Of a stretch of 64,000 nucleotides of DNA, positions 47,298 through 57,162 are shown piece by piece. The DNA is taken from positions 310,001-374,000 of the forward strand of contig QEVO01000002.1 of NCBI GenBank assembly GCA_003577275.1. The letters are read 5' to 3'. The notes beneath the pieces are model-generated. The model saw only the letters and a program-made list of their open reading frames with translations, was not told where the DNA came from and did not search any database. The stretch's first letter is position 1; every line of letters begins with the position of its first letter. Both the position numbers and the translations under genes were made by a program. Source of the stretch: Pseudomonadota bacterium (GTDB lineage: Bacteria; Pseudomonadota; Alphaproteobacteria; Sphingomonadales; Govanellaceae).

Positions 47298-48146
47298 ATG
47301 CCCGATAAATCCCCGCTCGTTTCCACCGACTGGCTCGCCGCGCATTTGAATGCGCCCGACGTGCGGGTGGTGGATGCCTCGTGGTATTTGCCGCAGGACG
47401 GCCGCGACCCACGCGCGGAATACCGCGCGGCGCACATCCCCGGCGCGGTGTTTTTCGATGTCGATGAAATATGCGACACCACGAGTCCCTACCCGCACAT
47501 GCTGCCTTCGCCGGAGAAGTTCGCCAGCCGGGCGCGCAAGCTGGGGCTGGGCGACGGCAACCGCATCGTCGTCTATGACGGCGGCGGCGTTAAAAGCGCC
47601 GCCCGGGTGTGGTGGATGTTCAAGCATTTCGGCCACCGCGATGTGGTAGTGCTGGATGGCGGTTTCCAGAGATGGCGCGCCGAGGGTCGGCCGGTGGAAG
47701 ACTTGCCGCCGATGCCCCGCGACCGCCATTTTACGGCGCGGATCAATGCCGGCACCGTTCGCTCCCTGGACGAGATGCGCCGCTGCGTTGCGAACGGCGA
47801 GGCGCAGATTGTCGATGCCCGCTCGCCGGGTCGGTTTTCCGGGCAAGAGCCGGAGCCTCGGCCCGGACTCAAAGGCGGACACATTCCCGGCGCTTTCAAT
47901 GTGCCGAACGGCAAGCTCTTTGATCCGGAAACCGGCTGCTTCCTGCCGGCGGACAAATTGCGCGCGCTGTTTAATGCGGCAGGCGTCGATCTGTCGCGTC
48001 CCATCGTCACGAGTTGCGGCTCCGGCATTACCGCCGCCAATCTTTATCTGGCGCTTTTTGTGCTCGGCGTGCGTGACGTGGCGCTTTACGATGGCTCGTG
48101 GGCGGAATGGGGCGCGCAAAAAGATACGCCGGTGGCGACTGTATAA
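47298..48146 (+). CDS. sseA: 3-mercaptopyruvate sulfurtransferase
   Basis: A 282-residue two-domain rhodanese. The N-terminal, inactive domain covers about 1-135 (VVDASWYLPQDGRDPRAEYR), and the C-terminal domain has the active-site Cys240 in SCGSGITAANL, the loop pattern of mercaptopyruvate sulfurtransferases rather than thiosulfate rhodaneses. It moves sulfur from 3-mercaptopyruvate to thiophilic acceptors. AGAGGA precedes the ATG. Confidence 0.93.
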   Translation: MPDKSPLVSTDWLAAHLNAPDVRVVDASWYLPQDGRDPRAEYRAAHIPGAVFFDVDEICDTTSPYPHMLPSPEKFASRARKLGLGDGNRIVVYDGGGVKSAARVWWMFKHFGHRDVVVLDGGFQRWRAEGRPVEDLPPMPRDRHFTARINAGTVRSLDEMRRCVANGEAQIVDARSPGRFSGQEPEPRPGLKGGHIPGAFNVPNGKLFDPETGCFLPADKLRALFNAAGVDLSRPIVTSCGSGITAANLYLALFVLGVRDVALYDGSWAEWGAQKDTPVATV

Positions 48147-48183
48147 CTTAGAAATGTTAAGACAGATAATGAGAGGGAGTGTC

Positions 48184-48253
48184 GTCATTCCCGCGTAAGC
48201 GGGAATCCAGTCACTTAGCAAAGAAGCTGGATCCCCGCCTTCACGGGGATGAC
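48184..48253. repeat. GTCATTCCCGC palindromic repeat
   Basis: GTCATTCCCGCGTAAGCGGGAATCCAG (48184-48210) and its near-inverse ending GGGGATGAC (48227-48253) form a 70-base element with a hairpin in each arm. This is the widespread intergenic palindrome of proteobacteria. It lies between sseA and metC. Confidence 0.85.
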
Positions 48254-48282
48254 AATGAAAAAATGGGCCAGAAAGACTGTCC

Positions 48283-49461
48283 ATGAGCAAGAAAGACACC
48301 AAGATTGTCGAGGCTGGCCGGCGCAAGGCGTGGACGCTAGGCTCGGTCAATCCGCCGGTGTTTCACACTTCGACGGTGATCTTCGACACCGTGGCTGAGA
48401 TGACGGCGGCCGGTCGCAAATCCCATGAAATCATGTCCTATGGCCGGCGCGGCACGCCGACATCGTTTGCCCTTTGCGATGCCTTGACCACGCTGTCGGG
48501 CGCTGCCGGCACCGTGCTTTACCCCTCGGGGCTTGCCGCGATCACCACCGCCATGCTGGCCTTCGCCAAGGCGGGAACGAAAGTATTCATTGCTGACTCC
48601 GTTTATGAACCGACGCGCTATTTCGCCGATCATGTGCTCGCCAAGTTCGGCGTTGAGGTGATTTATTACGATCCGCTGATCGGCGCGGGAATTTCCGAGA
48701 TGTTGGATGATCGCGTCAGCGTGGTGGCGCTGGAATCGCCGGGTTCGATCACCATGGAAATACAGGATGTGCCCGCCATCGCGTCCGCCGCCCATGCGGT
48801 CAACGCCACCGTGATTCTCGACAACACTTGGGCGACGCCATTTTATTTCGATGCCCTAGCCCATGGCGTTGACGTGAGCGTGCAGGCGCTGACCAAGTAT
48901 GTGGTGGGCCATTCCGACGCCATGCTGGGATCAGCCACCGCCAATGCCCGCGCCATCGATACGCTCAGACGACAAAGCGGCGCCATCGGCCAATGCGCCG
49001 GGCCGGATGATGTCTATTTGGGCTTGCGCGGCTTGCGCACCTTGCCGGTGCGTCTGACGCGGCATCAAGAGTCGGCGTTGACGATCGCCAAGTGGCTGCA
49101 GGGCCAACGGCGCGTGGCGGAAGTGCGCCATCCGGCGTTGCCCGGCGCGCCGGGTCATGAGTTATGGCGGCGCGATTTTACCGGGGCCACCGGCGTTTTC
49201 TCGTTCGTGCTGGAGGAAGACAACGAAACGGCGATCACCGCCTTTGTCGAAGGCATGCGCCATTTCAAGCTCGGCTTTTCTTGGGGCGGCTTTGAAAGCC
49301 TGGTGATGTTCTACCGTCACTTATCCCGCATCCGCACCGCCGCCCCATGGACCGCCGGTCCGGTGATCCGATTGCAGGTGGGCCTGGAGGACGCGGATGA
49401 TCTGATCGCCGACTTGGCGGATGCTTTTGCGCGCTATGAAGCCGTCATCGAGCGCAATTGA
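48283..49461 (+). CDS. metC: Cystathionine beta-lyase
   Basis: A PLP enzyme of the Cys/Met metabolism family that cleaves cystathionine to homocysteine, pyruvate and ammonia. The 392-residue protein has SVNPPVFHTSTVIFD, SYGRRGTPTSFALCDAL, the PLP-phosphate Ser/Gly loop and the PLP lysine Lys205 in VQALTKYVVGHSD. The FSWGGFESLV segment near the C-terminus favours the beta-lyase subgroup. It overlaps the next gene by 26 bases. Confidence 0.94.
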   Translation: MSKKDTKIVEAGRRKAWTLGSVNPPVFHTSTVIFDTVAEMTAAGRKSHEIMSYGRRGTPTSFALCDALTTLSGAAGTVLYPSGLAAITTAMLAFAKAGTKVFIADSVYEPTRYFADHVLAKFGVEVIYYDPLIGAGISEMLDDRVSVVALESPGSITMEIQDVPAIASAAHAVNATVILDNTWATPFYFDALAHGVDVSVQALTKYVVGHSDAMLGSATANARAIDTLRRQSGAIGQCAGPDDVYLGLRGLRTLPVRLTRHQESALTIAKWLQGQRRVAEVRHPALPGAPGHELWRRDFTGATGVFSFVLEEDNETAITAFVEGMRHFKLGFSWGGFESLVMFYRHLSRIRTAAPWTAGPVIRLQVGLEDADDLIADLADAFARYEAVIERN

Positions 49462-50344
49462 CGATCTGATCGCCGCCGAACGGCTGCCGGCAGAATTTCG
49501 GCAAACGGTGGATGCCTATTATGTTCCCTTGGCAGCCAGAATCATTGATCTGCGCCGTCACATGGCGCGGCCCATCGTGGTCGGCATTTGCGGATCACAA
49601 GGCAGCGGCAAATCCACCGCGGCGGTGTTTCTAAAGGCTTTGCTCGAAGCGCACGCGAATTTGAACACGGCGGTTTTATCGCTGGACGATCTTTATCTGT
49701 CTCATGAAACGCGCCAGCAATTGGCGGCCGAGGCGCATCCCCTGCTGCAAACTCGCGGCGTGCCCGGCACCCATGACGTGGCGCTCGGCTGTGAGGTGAT
49801 TGAAAAACTGTCAACGGCCGCGCCGGATGATGTCACCCGCCTGCCCCGCTTTGATAAGGCCAACGATACCGTAGCGCCGTGTGAAGAATGGCCAGCCTTC
49901 AAAGGCCGCGCCGACGTGGTGATTTTTGAAGGCTGGTGCGTGGGCGCGCGGGCGCAACGCGCCGATGCGCTGATCAACCCCATCAACGATCTGGAACGAA
50001 TGGAAGATAAAGACGGCCGCTGGCGGCGTTATGTTAACGATAAGCTGGCGGGCGAATACGTGAATTTATTTTCACGCCTCGATTATTTGGTCTTCCTCTG
50101 TGCGCCAGGCTTCGACTGCGTTTATGATTGGCGAGCCAAGCAGGAGCGCAAACTGGCGGAAAAAGTAAAGCCGTCCGACGCTGCTGCCCGCGTGATGAAC
50201 GACGCTGAGCTGCGGCGCTTCATCATGCACTACGAACGCCTGACCCGCCATATTATGGATGAGATGCCTGGTTATGCGGATGTGGTATTCAATCTCGATG
50301 CCAATCAGAGCATTATTTCCATAAAAATGAGACTTGATGCGTAA
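49436..50344 (+). CDS. P-loop kinase, D-glycerate 3-kinase-like
   Basis: A 302-residue P-loop kinase of the phosphoribulokinase/uridine-kinase-like group. It has Walker A GICGSQGSGKST (about 50-61), TAVLSLDDLYLS, the RGVPGTHDV substrate loop and DVVIFEGWCVGARAQ, all typical of plant and fungal-type D-glycerate 3-kinases and their bacterial relatives. It would phosphorylate glycerate in serine/glyoxylate metabolism. The ATG at 49436 lies inside metC, so translation is probably coupled. Confidence 0.85.
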   Translation: MKPSSSAIDDLIAAERLPAEFRQTVDAYYVPLAARIIDLRRHMARPIVVGICGSQGSGKSTAAVFLKALLEAHANLNTAVLSLDDLYLSHETRQQLAAEAHPLLQTRGVPGTHDVALGCEVIEKLSTAAPDDVTRLPRFDKANDTVAPCEEWPAFKGRADVVIFEGWCVGARAQRADALINPINDLERMEDKDGRWRRYVNDKLAGEYVNLFSRLDYLVFLCAPGFDCVYDWRAKQERKLAEKVKPSDAAARVMNDAELRRFIMHYERLTRHIMDEMPGYADVVFNLDANQSIISIKMRLDA

Positions 50345-50383
50345 CGTGGGTTCGCTTCGCTTAACCCACGCAACAGATTGATA

Positions 50384-50677
50384 TCAAGCCGCTACCCTCG
50401 TCACATTCTTCAACCGCCGGCCAATGGCATTCTTTGCAACAGCCAGATCATGAGCGGATTGCAGGTTCAGCCAATATTCCGGCGATTGATCAAATGCCTT
50501 GCCGAACAGCAGCGCCAATTCAGCCGTCACCGGACGCGAGCCTTTAACAACGTGAGAGACGCGCATGGCCGATACCCCGATGGCGCGCGCAAACGCCGCT
50601 TGAGACAGGCCAAGTTCCTCAAGAATTTCCGCCAGGAATTCCCCGGGATGAATGGGCGGAAGGCCATTTTTCTTCAT
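50384..50677 (-). CDS. higA: HigA-type antitoxin
   Basis: A 97-residue antitoxin of the HigA family. It starts PIHPGEFLAEILEELGLSQ, the family signature, within an XRE helix-turn-helix (AFARAIGVSAMRVSHVVKG). It should bind the HigB toxin and repress the operon. AGGAGC precedes the ATG by seven bases. The toxin gene lies 11 bases upstream, in the usual toxin-first order. Confidence 0.93.
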   Translation of the reverse strand: MKKNGLPPIHPGEFLAEILEELGLSQAAFARAIGVSAMRVSHVVKGSRPVTAELALLFGKAFDQSPEYWLNLQSAHDLAVAKNAIGRRLKNVTRVAA

Positions 50678-50688
50678 TGTACACGCTC

Positions 50689-50971
50689 CTAATGATAATC
50701 CACGATTTCCACGTCAAAGGCATCGCCGTTCTTGAATCGGAAACACAACCGCCATTGATTATTGATGCGGATGCTGTGCTGCCCGCTGCGATTGCCTTTT
50801 AGAGATTCGAGTTTATTCGACGGCGGCATCCGCAAATCCTCAAGACGGACTGCGGCGTTCAACTGATGCAGCCGCATTGCGGCGCGCTTCAAGATTTCCT
50901 TCAGCAGTCGCCGAGACTTACCTGTGGCGAAAATTTTTTTGCGTCTCCGCATCGGCAAATGCGCGGATCAT
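50689..50971 (-). pseudogene. higB: HigB-type toxin with a frameshift in an A7 run
   Basis: The family protein is split over two frames. From the ATG at 50971 the sequence reads MIRAFADAETQK, the expected HigB start, but at the A7 run (50940-50934) the frame is lost and stops at 50918. The rest, KIFATGKSRRLLKEILKRAA to DAFDVEIVDYH, lies in another frame, open from a TTG at 50958. One A fewer would restore a normal 93-residue toxin. Either the toxin is dead, or transcript slippage in the run makes some active protein, or there is a sequencing error. The antitoxin is intact. Confidence 0.85.
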
Positions 50972-50977
50972 CCTTTA

Positions 50978-50998
50978 TTATAAACATTATGTTTATAA
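50978..50998. promoter_or_regulatory. Operator of the higBA operon
   Basis: TTATAAAC-ATTAT-GTTTATAA is a perfect 8-base inverted repeat, seven bases upstream of the higB ATG. It is AT-rich and sits where the promoter should be; HigA-type proteins bind such sites for autoregulation. Confidence 0.65.
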
Positions 50999-51040
50999 AT
51001 GTCAAGGATTACCAGTTAATGCGGTGAATGCAGCCGCCTG

Positions 51041-52285
<1,245 letters not shown>

Positions 52286-52390
52286 TTACGCCGAGAGCCT
52301 TGGGGACGCAACAGGCCTGTTAGGGGTTTAAGCGTTTACCAATTATCCGCATTTCGGCACTATCAGGGGACAAAAGGGAAGGCCCGCATC

Positions 52391-53341
52391 ATGGCGATCT
52401 GGCGCGACAACATTGATATGATCCTGAAAGCCTTTATCGGCGGGGCCAAGGCGCGCGCCTCGTGGGCCAAGGAGCGGGCGGAAGCCGCTGATTTCAAGGC
52501 CCGGCTGGCCACCATCGACCGCCGCTGGCCGGGCTGCGGCGGCCGCAGCGCCGACGCTCCCGTCTTTATCTTGTCGGCCGGCTGGCGCTCCGGCTCGACC
52601 CTGGTGCAGCGGCTGATGATGACCGCCGACAACGTCATGACCTGGGGCGAACCCTGGCACCAGGGCAACCTCATCGACAGCCTGATGGACCAGTTGCGCG
52701 CCGCCACCGTTGACTGGCCGCCCGAGGAATGGATCATCGGCGATAACGTGACGGCCCTGGAGAATCAGTGGGTCGCCAACCTGTTTCCGCCCATGCGGGC
52801 GCTGATCGACGCCCATTACGCCTATTTCGACACCCTGTTCGCCAAACCGGCCCATGCCCTGGGCAAGCCCCGCTGGGGCTTGAAAGAGGTGCGATTCGGC
52901 TCCGACCACGCCGCCTACCTGCGCTGGCTCTACCCCAAGGCCAAGATCATCCTCCTGTATCGCAATCCTTATGACGCCTATGCCTCCTACCGCCAGGTCA
53001 TCGACCATGCCTACCTGACCTGGCCCGATGCGCCGATCCTGACCCCCGGCGCTTACGCCGCCTTATGGGTGCGGCTGGTGCAGGACTTTCACGCCCATGC
53101 CGAACGCTTGGCGGCGTTCCTCCTGAAATACGAGGACATCAAGACCCCGGCCACCCAGGCGGCGCTGCAAGCCTACCTGGGAGCGCAGTTGGCCCCGGCC
53201 GAGAAGATGAAGGTCATCCGCGGCAGCCGGGCCGGCGAAAAATCAAATTATATTTCCAAGATCGAAAAAATAATGCTGCGCCGGGCGCTGGGCGGCTATG
53301 CCGCGACCTTCGGCTACGCTGATCAAACGCCGGCTCCATGA
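52391..53341 (+). CDS. Sulfotransferase family protein
   Basis: A 316-residue PAPS-dependent sulfotransferase-like protein. The 5'-phosphosulfate loop is [16 protein letters not shown] (about 60-75) and the 3'-phosphate site is [17 protein letters not shown] (about 193-209). No signal peptide or membrane segment is seen, so it is probably cytosolic. The acceptor is unknown. It ends 40 bases before uvrB on the same strand. Confidence 0.85.
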   Translation: MAIWRDNIDMILKAFIGGAKARASWAKERAEAADFKARLATIDRRWPGCGGRSADAPVFILSAGWRSGSTLVQRLMMTADNVMTWGEPWHQGNLIDSLMDQLRAATVDWPPEEWIIGDNVTALENQWVANLFPPMRALIDAHYAYFDTLFAKPAHALGKPRWGLKEVRFGSDHAAYLRWLYPKAKIILLYRNPYDAYASYRQVIDHAYLTWPDAPILTPGAYAALWVRLVQDFHAHAERLAAFLLKYEDIKTPATQAALQAYLGAQLAPAEKMKVIRGSRAGEKSNYISKIEKIMLRRALGGYAATFGYADQTPAP

Positions 53342-53381
53342 GCCCTTTGCAAATGGCGGTCCTCGCTCCATATTAACGGGC

Positions 53382-55541
53382 ATGACCACCGCCCAGCCCT
53401 TGCATCTCCCCCCGCGCCCGCCCCGTCCGCAAAAGTCCGAGGGCGGCATTCCGTTCAAGCTGGTGTCCGACTTCGCGCCATCGGGCGATCAGCCCCAGGC
53501 CATCGCCGAGCTGGCGGCGGGCGTGCGCGAGGGCGCGCGCGACCAGGTGCTCTTGGGCGTCACCGGCTCGGGCAAGACCTTCACCATGGCCAAGGTGATC
53601 GAGGCGGTGCAGCGCCCGGCCCTGATCCTTGCCCACAATAAAACATTGGCGGCGCAGCTTTACGGCGAGTTCAAAAGCTTCTTTCCCGACAACGCGGTGG
53701 AATATTTCGTCTCCTATTACGATTATTACCAGCCCGAGGCCTATGTGCCGCGCAGCGACACCTATATCGAAAAGGAGTCGTCCATCAACGCCCAGATCGA
53801 CCGCATGCGCCATTCGGCAACCCGCGCGATCCTGGAGCGCGATGACGTGATCATTGTCGCCAGCGTATCCTGCATCTACGGCATCGGCGCGGTGGAAACC
53901 TACACCGCCATGACCCAGGAGCTGGAGGTCGGCAAGAGTTACGAACAACGCGAGCTGTTGCGCCGATTGGTGGCCATGCACTACAAGCGCAACGACCAGT
54001 TCTTTCAGCGCGGCGCGTTCCGTCTGCGCGGCGACGTACTGGAAATCTTCCCCTCCCACTATGAAGATCGCGCCTGGCGCATCTCATTCTTCGGCGACGA
54101 GGTGGAGGCGATCCACGAGTTCGATTCGCTGACCGGCGAGAAGATCACCGACCTGGATGTGGTCAAAGTCTACGCCAACAGCCACTATGTGACGCCCGGA
54201 CCAACCCTTGATCAGGCGGTCAAGAACATCAAGCGTGATCTGGCGCTGCGGCTGGAAGAATTCAAGCGCGCCGGCAAAATTCTCGAGGAGGCGCGCTTAC
54301 GCGAGCGCACCCAGCTTGACCTGGAAATGATGCAGGCCACCGGCTCCTGCGCCGGCATCGAGAATTATTCGCGCTACCTGACCGGGCGCGCGCCGGGCCA
54401 GCCGCCGCCGACGCTGTTTGAGTATGTGCCTGAAAACGCCCTCCTCTTCGTTGACGAAAGCCACCAGACGGTGCCGCAACTGGGCGGCATGGAGCGCGGC
54501 GACTACAAACGCAAATCGACGCTGGCCGAGTACGGCTTTCGTCTGCCGGCGTGCGTCGACAATCGGCCGCTCAAATTCGCCGAATGGAACGCCATGCGGC
54601 CGCAAACGGTGTACGTCTCGGCGACGCCGGGTCCGTGGGAGCTGGAACAGACGGGCGGCGTCTTCGTCGAGCAGGTCATTCGCCCCACCGGGCTCGTCGA
54701 TCCGCCCACTGATATACGGCCGGTGGAAACCCAGGTCGACGATCTACTGGGCGAAATCCGCACCGTGACCGCCAAGGGCTTGCGTGTACTGGTGACTACG
54801 CTCACCAAGCGCATGGCCGAGGATTTGACCGAGTACCTGCATGAGGCCGGCGTCGCTGTGCGCTACATGCACTCCGACATCGACACCATCGAGCGCATCG
54901 AGATCATCCGCGATTTGCGCTTAGGGGTTTTTGACGTGCTCATCGGCATCAACCTGTTGCGCGAGGGTCTGGACATTCCCGAATGCGGGCTGGTGGCGAT
55001 TTTGGACGCCGACAAGGAAGGATTTTTGCGCTCCGAAACCTCGCTGGTGCAAACCATCGGCCGCGCCGCGCGCAACGTCGATGGCCGGGTGATCTTGTAC
55101 GCCGACAAGGTGACCGGCAGCATGGCGCGCGCGCTGGCCGAAACCGAACGGCGGCGCGCCAAGCAGATCGCCTATAACGCCGAGCACGGCATCACCCCGG
55201 AAAGCGTGCGCAAATCCATCGGCGACATTCTGCAAAGCGTCGCCGAGCAGGATCACTACACGGTGGATGTTGACGCCGATGACGCGACGCATCTTGTCGG
55301 CCACAACCTGAAAAGCTACATCGCGTCTTTGGAAAAACAAATGCGCGAGGCGGCGGGCAATCTGGAGTTCGAGGAAGCGGCGCGCCTGCGCGATGAAATC
55401 CGCCGCCTGGAGGAACGCGACCTCGGCATCGAGCGACCGGCATTGCGCGAGCGCGGCGGGTGGTGGACGAAGCCCAAGGGCCGCTCCTCCGCCGGCCGCC
55501 CCGGCACCCGAGCCAAAAAAGGCAAAAGCGTGGGGTTTTGA
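53382..55541 (+). CDS. uvrB: Excinuclease ABC subunit B
   Basis: UvrB is the helicase-like damage-verification subunit of nucleotide excision repair. The 719-residue protein has Walker [15 protein letters not shown], the beta-hairpin region [20 protein letters not shown], the DExx-box FVDESH, helicase motif VI near [12 protein letters not shown] and a C-terminal UVR motif ([16 protein letters not shown]) for UvrC binding. The ATG at 53382 gives a short proline-rich extension; the upstream in-frame ATG at 53298 would overlap the sulfotransferase gene. uvrC lies 6 kb away. Confidence 0.97.
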   Translation: MTTAQPLHLPPRPPRPQKSEGGIPFKLVSDFAPSGDQPQAIAELAAGVREGARDQVLLGVTGSGKTFTMAKVIEAVQRPALILAHNKTLAAQLYGEFKSFFPDNAVEYFVSYYDYYQPEAYVPRSDTYIEKESSINAQIDRMRHSATRAILERDDVIIVASVSCIYGIGAVETYTAMTQELEVGKSYEQRELLRRLVAMHYKRNDQFFQRGAFRLRGDVLEIFPSHYEDRAWRISFFGDEVEAIHEFDSLTGEKITDLDVVKVYANSHYVTPGPTLDQAVKNIKRDLALRLEEFKRAGKILEEARLRERTQLDLEMMQATGSCAGIENYSRYLTGRAPGQPPPTLFEYVPENALLFVDESHQTVPQLGGMERGDYKRKSTLAEYGFRLPACVDNRPLKFAEWNAMRPQTVYVSATPGPWELEQTGGVFVEQVIRPTGLVDPPTDIRPVETQVDDLLGEIRTVTAKGLRVLVTTLTKRMAEDLTEYLHEAGVAVRYMHSDIDTIERIEIIRDLRLGVFDVLIGINLLREGLDIPECGLVAILDADKEGFLRSETSLVQTIGRAARNVDGRVILYADKVTGSMARALAETERRRAKQIAYNAEHGITPESVRKSIGDILQSVAEQDHYTVDVDADDATHLVGHNLKSYIASLEKQMREAAGNLEFEEAARLRDEIRRLEERDLGIERPALRERGGWWTKPKGRSSAGRPGTRAKKGKSVGF

Positions 55542-55558
55542 GGGAAGGGCGACAAGGC

Positions 55559-55709
55559 CACCTCATCCGGCTCGGCTTGCGCCTCACCACCTTCTCCTCG
55601 AAGGAGAAGGAATTTTCCCTCCCCTTTATTTATTCTTCTCCCTCTCTTTGAGGAGAGGCACTCTTTCTTCTTTCCCCTCTCCTTGAGGAGAGGGTTGGGG
55701 TGAGGTGAC
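55559..55709. repeat. CCTTCTCC/CCTCTCC repeat, compound copy (copy 2)
   Basis: Starts CACCTCATCCGGCTCGGC, has the hairpin CCTTCTCCTCGAAGGAGAAGG, a degenerate CCCTCTCTTTGAGGAGAGG and then CCCTCTCCTTGAGGAGAGGG with GGGTGAGGTGACC at the end. It looks like one unit into which a second partial unit has been added. It follows the uvrB stop. Confidence 0.85.
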
Positions 55710-55749
55710 CTTTGGCAAAGAAAAATGAGGTGAATTTAAGTTATAAACC

Positions 55750-55800
55750 CACCTCATCTGGCTCGGCCTTCTCCTCGAAGGAGAAGGGTTTCCCCCTCTA
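55750..55800. repeat. CCTTCTCC repeat, partial copy (copy 3)
   Basis: CACCTCATCTGGCTCGG followed by CCTTCTCCTCGAAGGAGAAGG and TTTCCCCCTC, then it ends. The second hairpin is missing. It runs to the last codon of the PAP2 gene, on whose 3' side it may act as a terminator. Confidence 0.8.
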
Positions 55801-56340
55801 AAACCGCACCGCCGCCATCAGGCCATAAGCGCCCGCGCCGGGTTCGACCAGCGGCACCACCGCCACTTTTTTCTCGAAGCGCTCGGTCAAGAAATAGGCG
55901 CTGAGGTTGGCCAGCGCCGCCGAGGCGATGACGTCGCGCCAATGATGATGATCGCTGTCGACCCGGCTCCACGCCACCGCCGAGGCGACGATGTAGCCCG
56001 GCACGCCATATTTCCAGCCATAGCGGAACTGCAAATAAGACGCGCCGGCAAACGCGCTTGAGGCGTGGCCGGAGGGAAAGGAATCATTATCGCTGCCGTC
56101 GGGCCGGGTGGAATGGATGGCCTGTTTTAAGCCATACGTTGCCCCCATGGTCACGAGGTAGCTTTGGCCCAACTGCCATAACCCATCGTCGTCATCCTTG
56201 GCGAGCGTGATGACGCCGGCGACCAGCGGCACGCCGATAGCGCCGATATCAGAAAAATCGTCAAAGGTTTTGCTGTAGGCGAACGCCTGTCCAGACAGGC
56301 CGATGCTCAGGGCGAATAATAAGGAAATAATTTTTTTCAA
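55798..56340 (-). CDS. PAP2 family phosphatase, exported
   Basis: A 180-residue PAP2-type acid phosphatase-like protein. All three catalytic motifs are present: KQAIHSTRP, FPSGHASSAF and SRVDSDHHHWRDV. The TTG at 56340 is chosen because it has GGAG eight bases upstream and is followed by a signal peptide (KKIISLLFALSIGLSGQAFA). Longer in-frame openings only run through dgkA in another frame. It is last in a kef-arfB-dgkA-PAP2 run, so a role in lipid phosphate removal together with DgkA is plausible. Confidence 0.87.
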   Translation of the reverse strand: MKKIISLLFALSIGLSGQAFAYSKTFDDFSDIGAIGVPLVAGVITLAKDDDDGLWQLGQSYLVTMGATYGLKQAIHSTRPDGSDNDSFPSGHASSAFAGASYLQFRYGWKYGVPGYIVASAVAWSRVDSDHHHWRDVIASAALANLSAYFLTERFEKKVAVVPLVEPGAGAYGLMAAVRF

Positions 56341-56360
56341 GCGACCAACTCCAATAACCG

Positions 56361-56711
56361 TTACAGCAACGATACCAGCAGAAAACAGCCGACCCACAGC
56401 GCGGCGATGGCGAACACCAGCACCGCCGCCGCCGCCATGTCTTTCACCGCCTTGATTTCGGGGTGAAGGTCGGGATGGAGATGATCGGCGAGCCGCTCCA
56501 GCGCGCTGTTGATGATCTCCGCCGCGATCACCAGCGCCGACGCCAGCCCGACGATCGCCCACCACACGGCCGCCGGCCGCAAGATGATAAGCGCCGCCAA
56601 CGCCAGCGCCACGCACGCAATATGGGTGCGAAAGCTGCGCTCGCGCCGCCAAGCGTCGCGCAGGCCGGCGAACGCAAATCCCAAACGGTCGGTAAAAGGT
56701 CGGTTCTTCAT
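56361..56711 (-). CDS. dgkA: Diacylglycerol kinase
   Basis: A small membrane kinase of 116 residues that phosphorylates diacylglycerol (or undecaprenol in relatives). The family signature EIINSALERLADHLHPDLHP followed by KAVKDMAAAAV is intact, with three membrane helices at about 30-48, 53-70 and 92-115. Twenty bases separate it from the PAP2 gene and 16 from arfB. Confidence 0.94.
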   Translation of the reverse strand: MKNRPFTDRLGFAFAGLRDAWRRERSFRTHIACVALALAALIILRPAAVWWAIVGLASALVIAAEIINSALERLADHLHPDLHPEIKAVKDMAAAAVLVFAIAALWVGCFLLVSLL

Positions 56712-56727
56712 GGCGCGTTCCGCCTCC

Positions 56728-57150
56728 TCATTCTTCCCCCGGTTTTGCGCCGCGCAGACGCTTCACCCCGGCGCGGCGGGTTTTCGATTGCAAACGGCGT
56801 TCTTTCGATGCCTTGGTGGGACGGGTGGCGCGGCGGCGCACCGGGCGCGCCGCCGCCCGGCGCAACATGTCCACCAGCCGCGCCAGGGCATCCTCGCGAT
56901 TCATCTCCTGGCTGCGGTGACGGGCGGCGGTGATCACGATCACGCCGTCCTTGGTCAGCCGCTTGCCGGCAAGATGCATCGCGCGCTCGCGCACGCCCTC
57001 GGGCAGCGACGGCGAATGGGCGATATCGAAGCGCAGCTGCACGGCGGACGAGACCTTGTTGACATTCTGCCCGCCCGGTCCCCCGGCGCGGATGAAGGTT
57101 TCCTCGATTTCGCGAGGGCCAAGAATGATGCCGGGGGCGATAGGGATCAT
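56728..57150 (-). CDS. arfB: Peptidyl-tRNA hydrolase ArfB (ribosome rescue)
   Basis: ArfB (YaeJ) frees ribosomes stalled without a stop codon. The 140-residue protein has the release-factor GGQ at residues 26-28 within FIRAGGPGGQNVNKVSS and a basic C-terminal tail that enters the mRNA channel (about 105-140, rich in Arg and Lys). It lies 12 bases past the antiporter gene. Confidence 0.94.
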   Translation of the reverse strand: MIPIAPGIILGPREIEETFIRAGGPGGQNVNKVSSAVQLRFDIAHSPSLPEGVRERAMHLAGKRLTKDGVIVITAARHRSQEMNREDALARLVDMLRRAAARPVRRRATRPTKASKERRLQSKTRRAGVKRLRGAKPGEE

Positions 57151-57162
57151 CGATCATTGAAC

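Noticed and set aside
48184..48253. CRISPR-like array
   Set aside because: A single palindromic element with no repeated spacer pattern.
46162..48282. SAM or other sulfur riboswitch before cysK or metC
   Set aside because: The gaps are short or filled by the GTCATTCCCGC palindrome; no multi-helix riboswitch core is visible.
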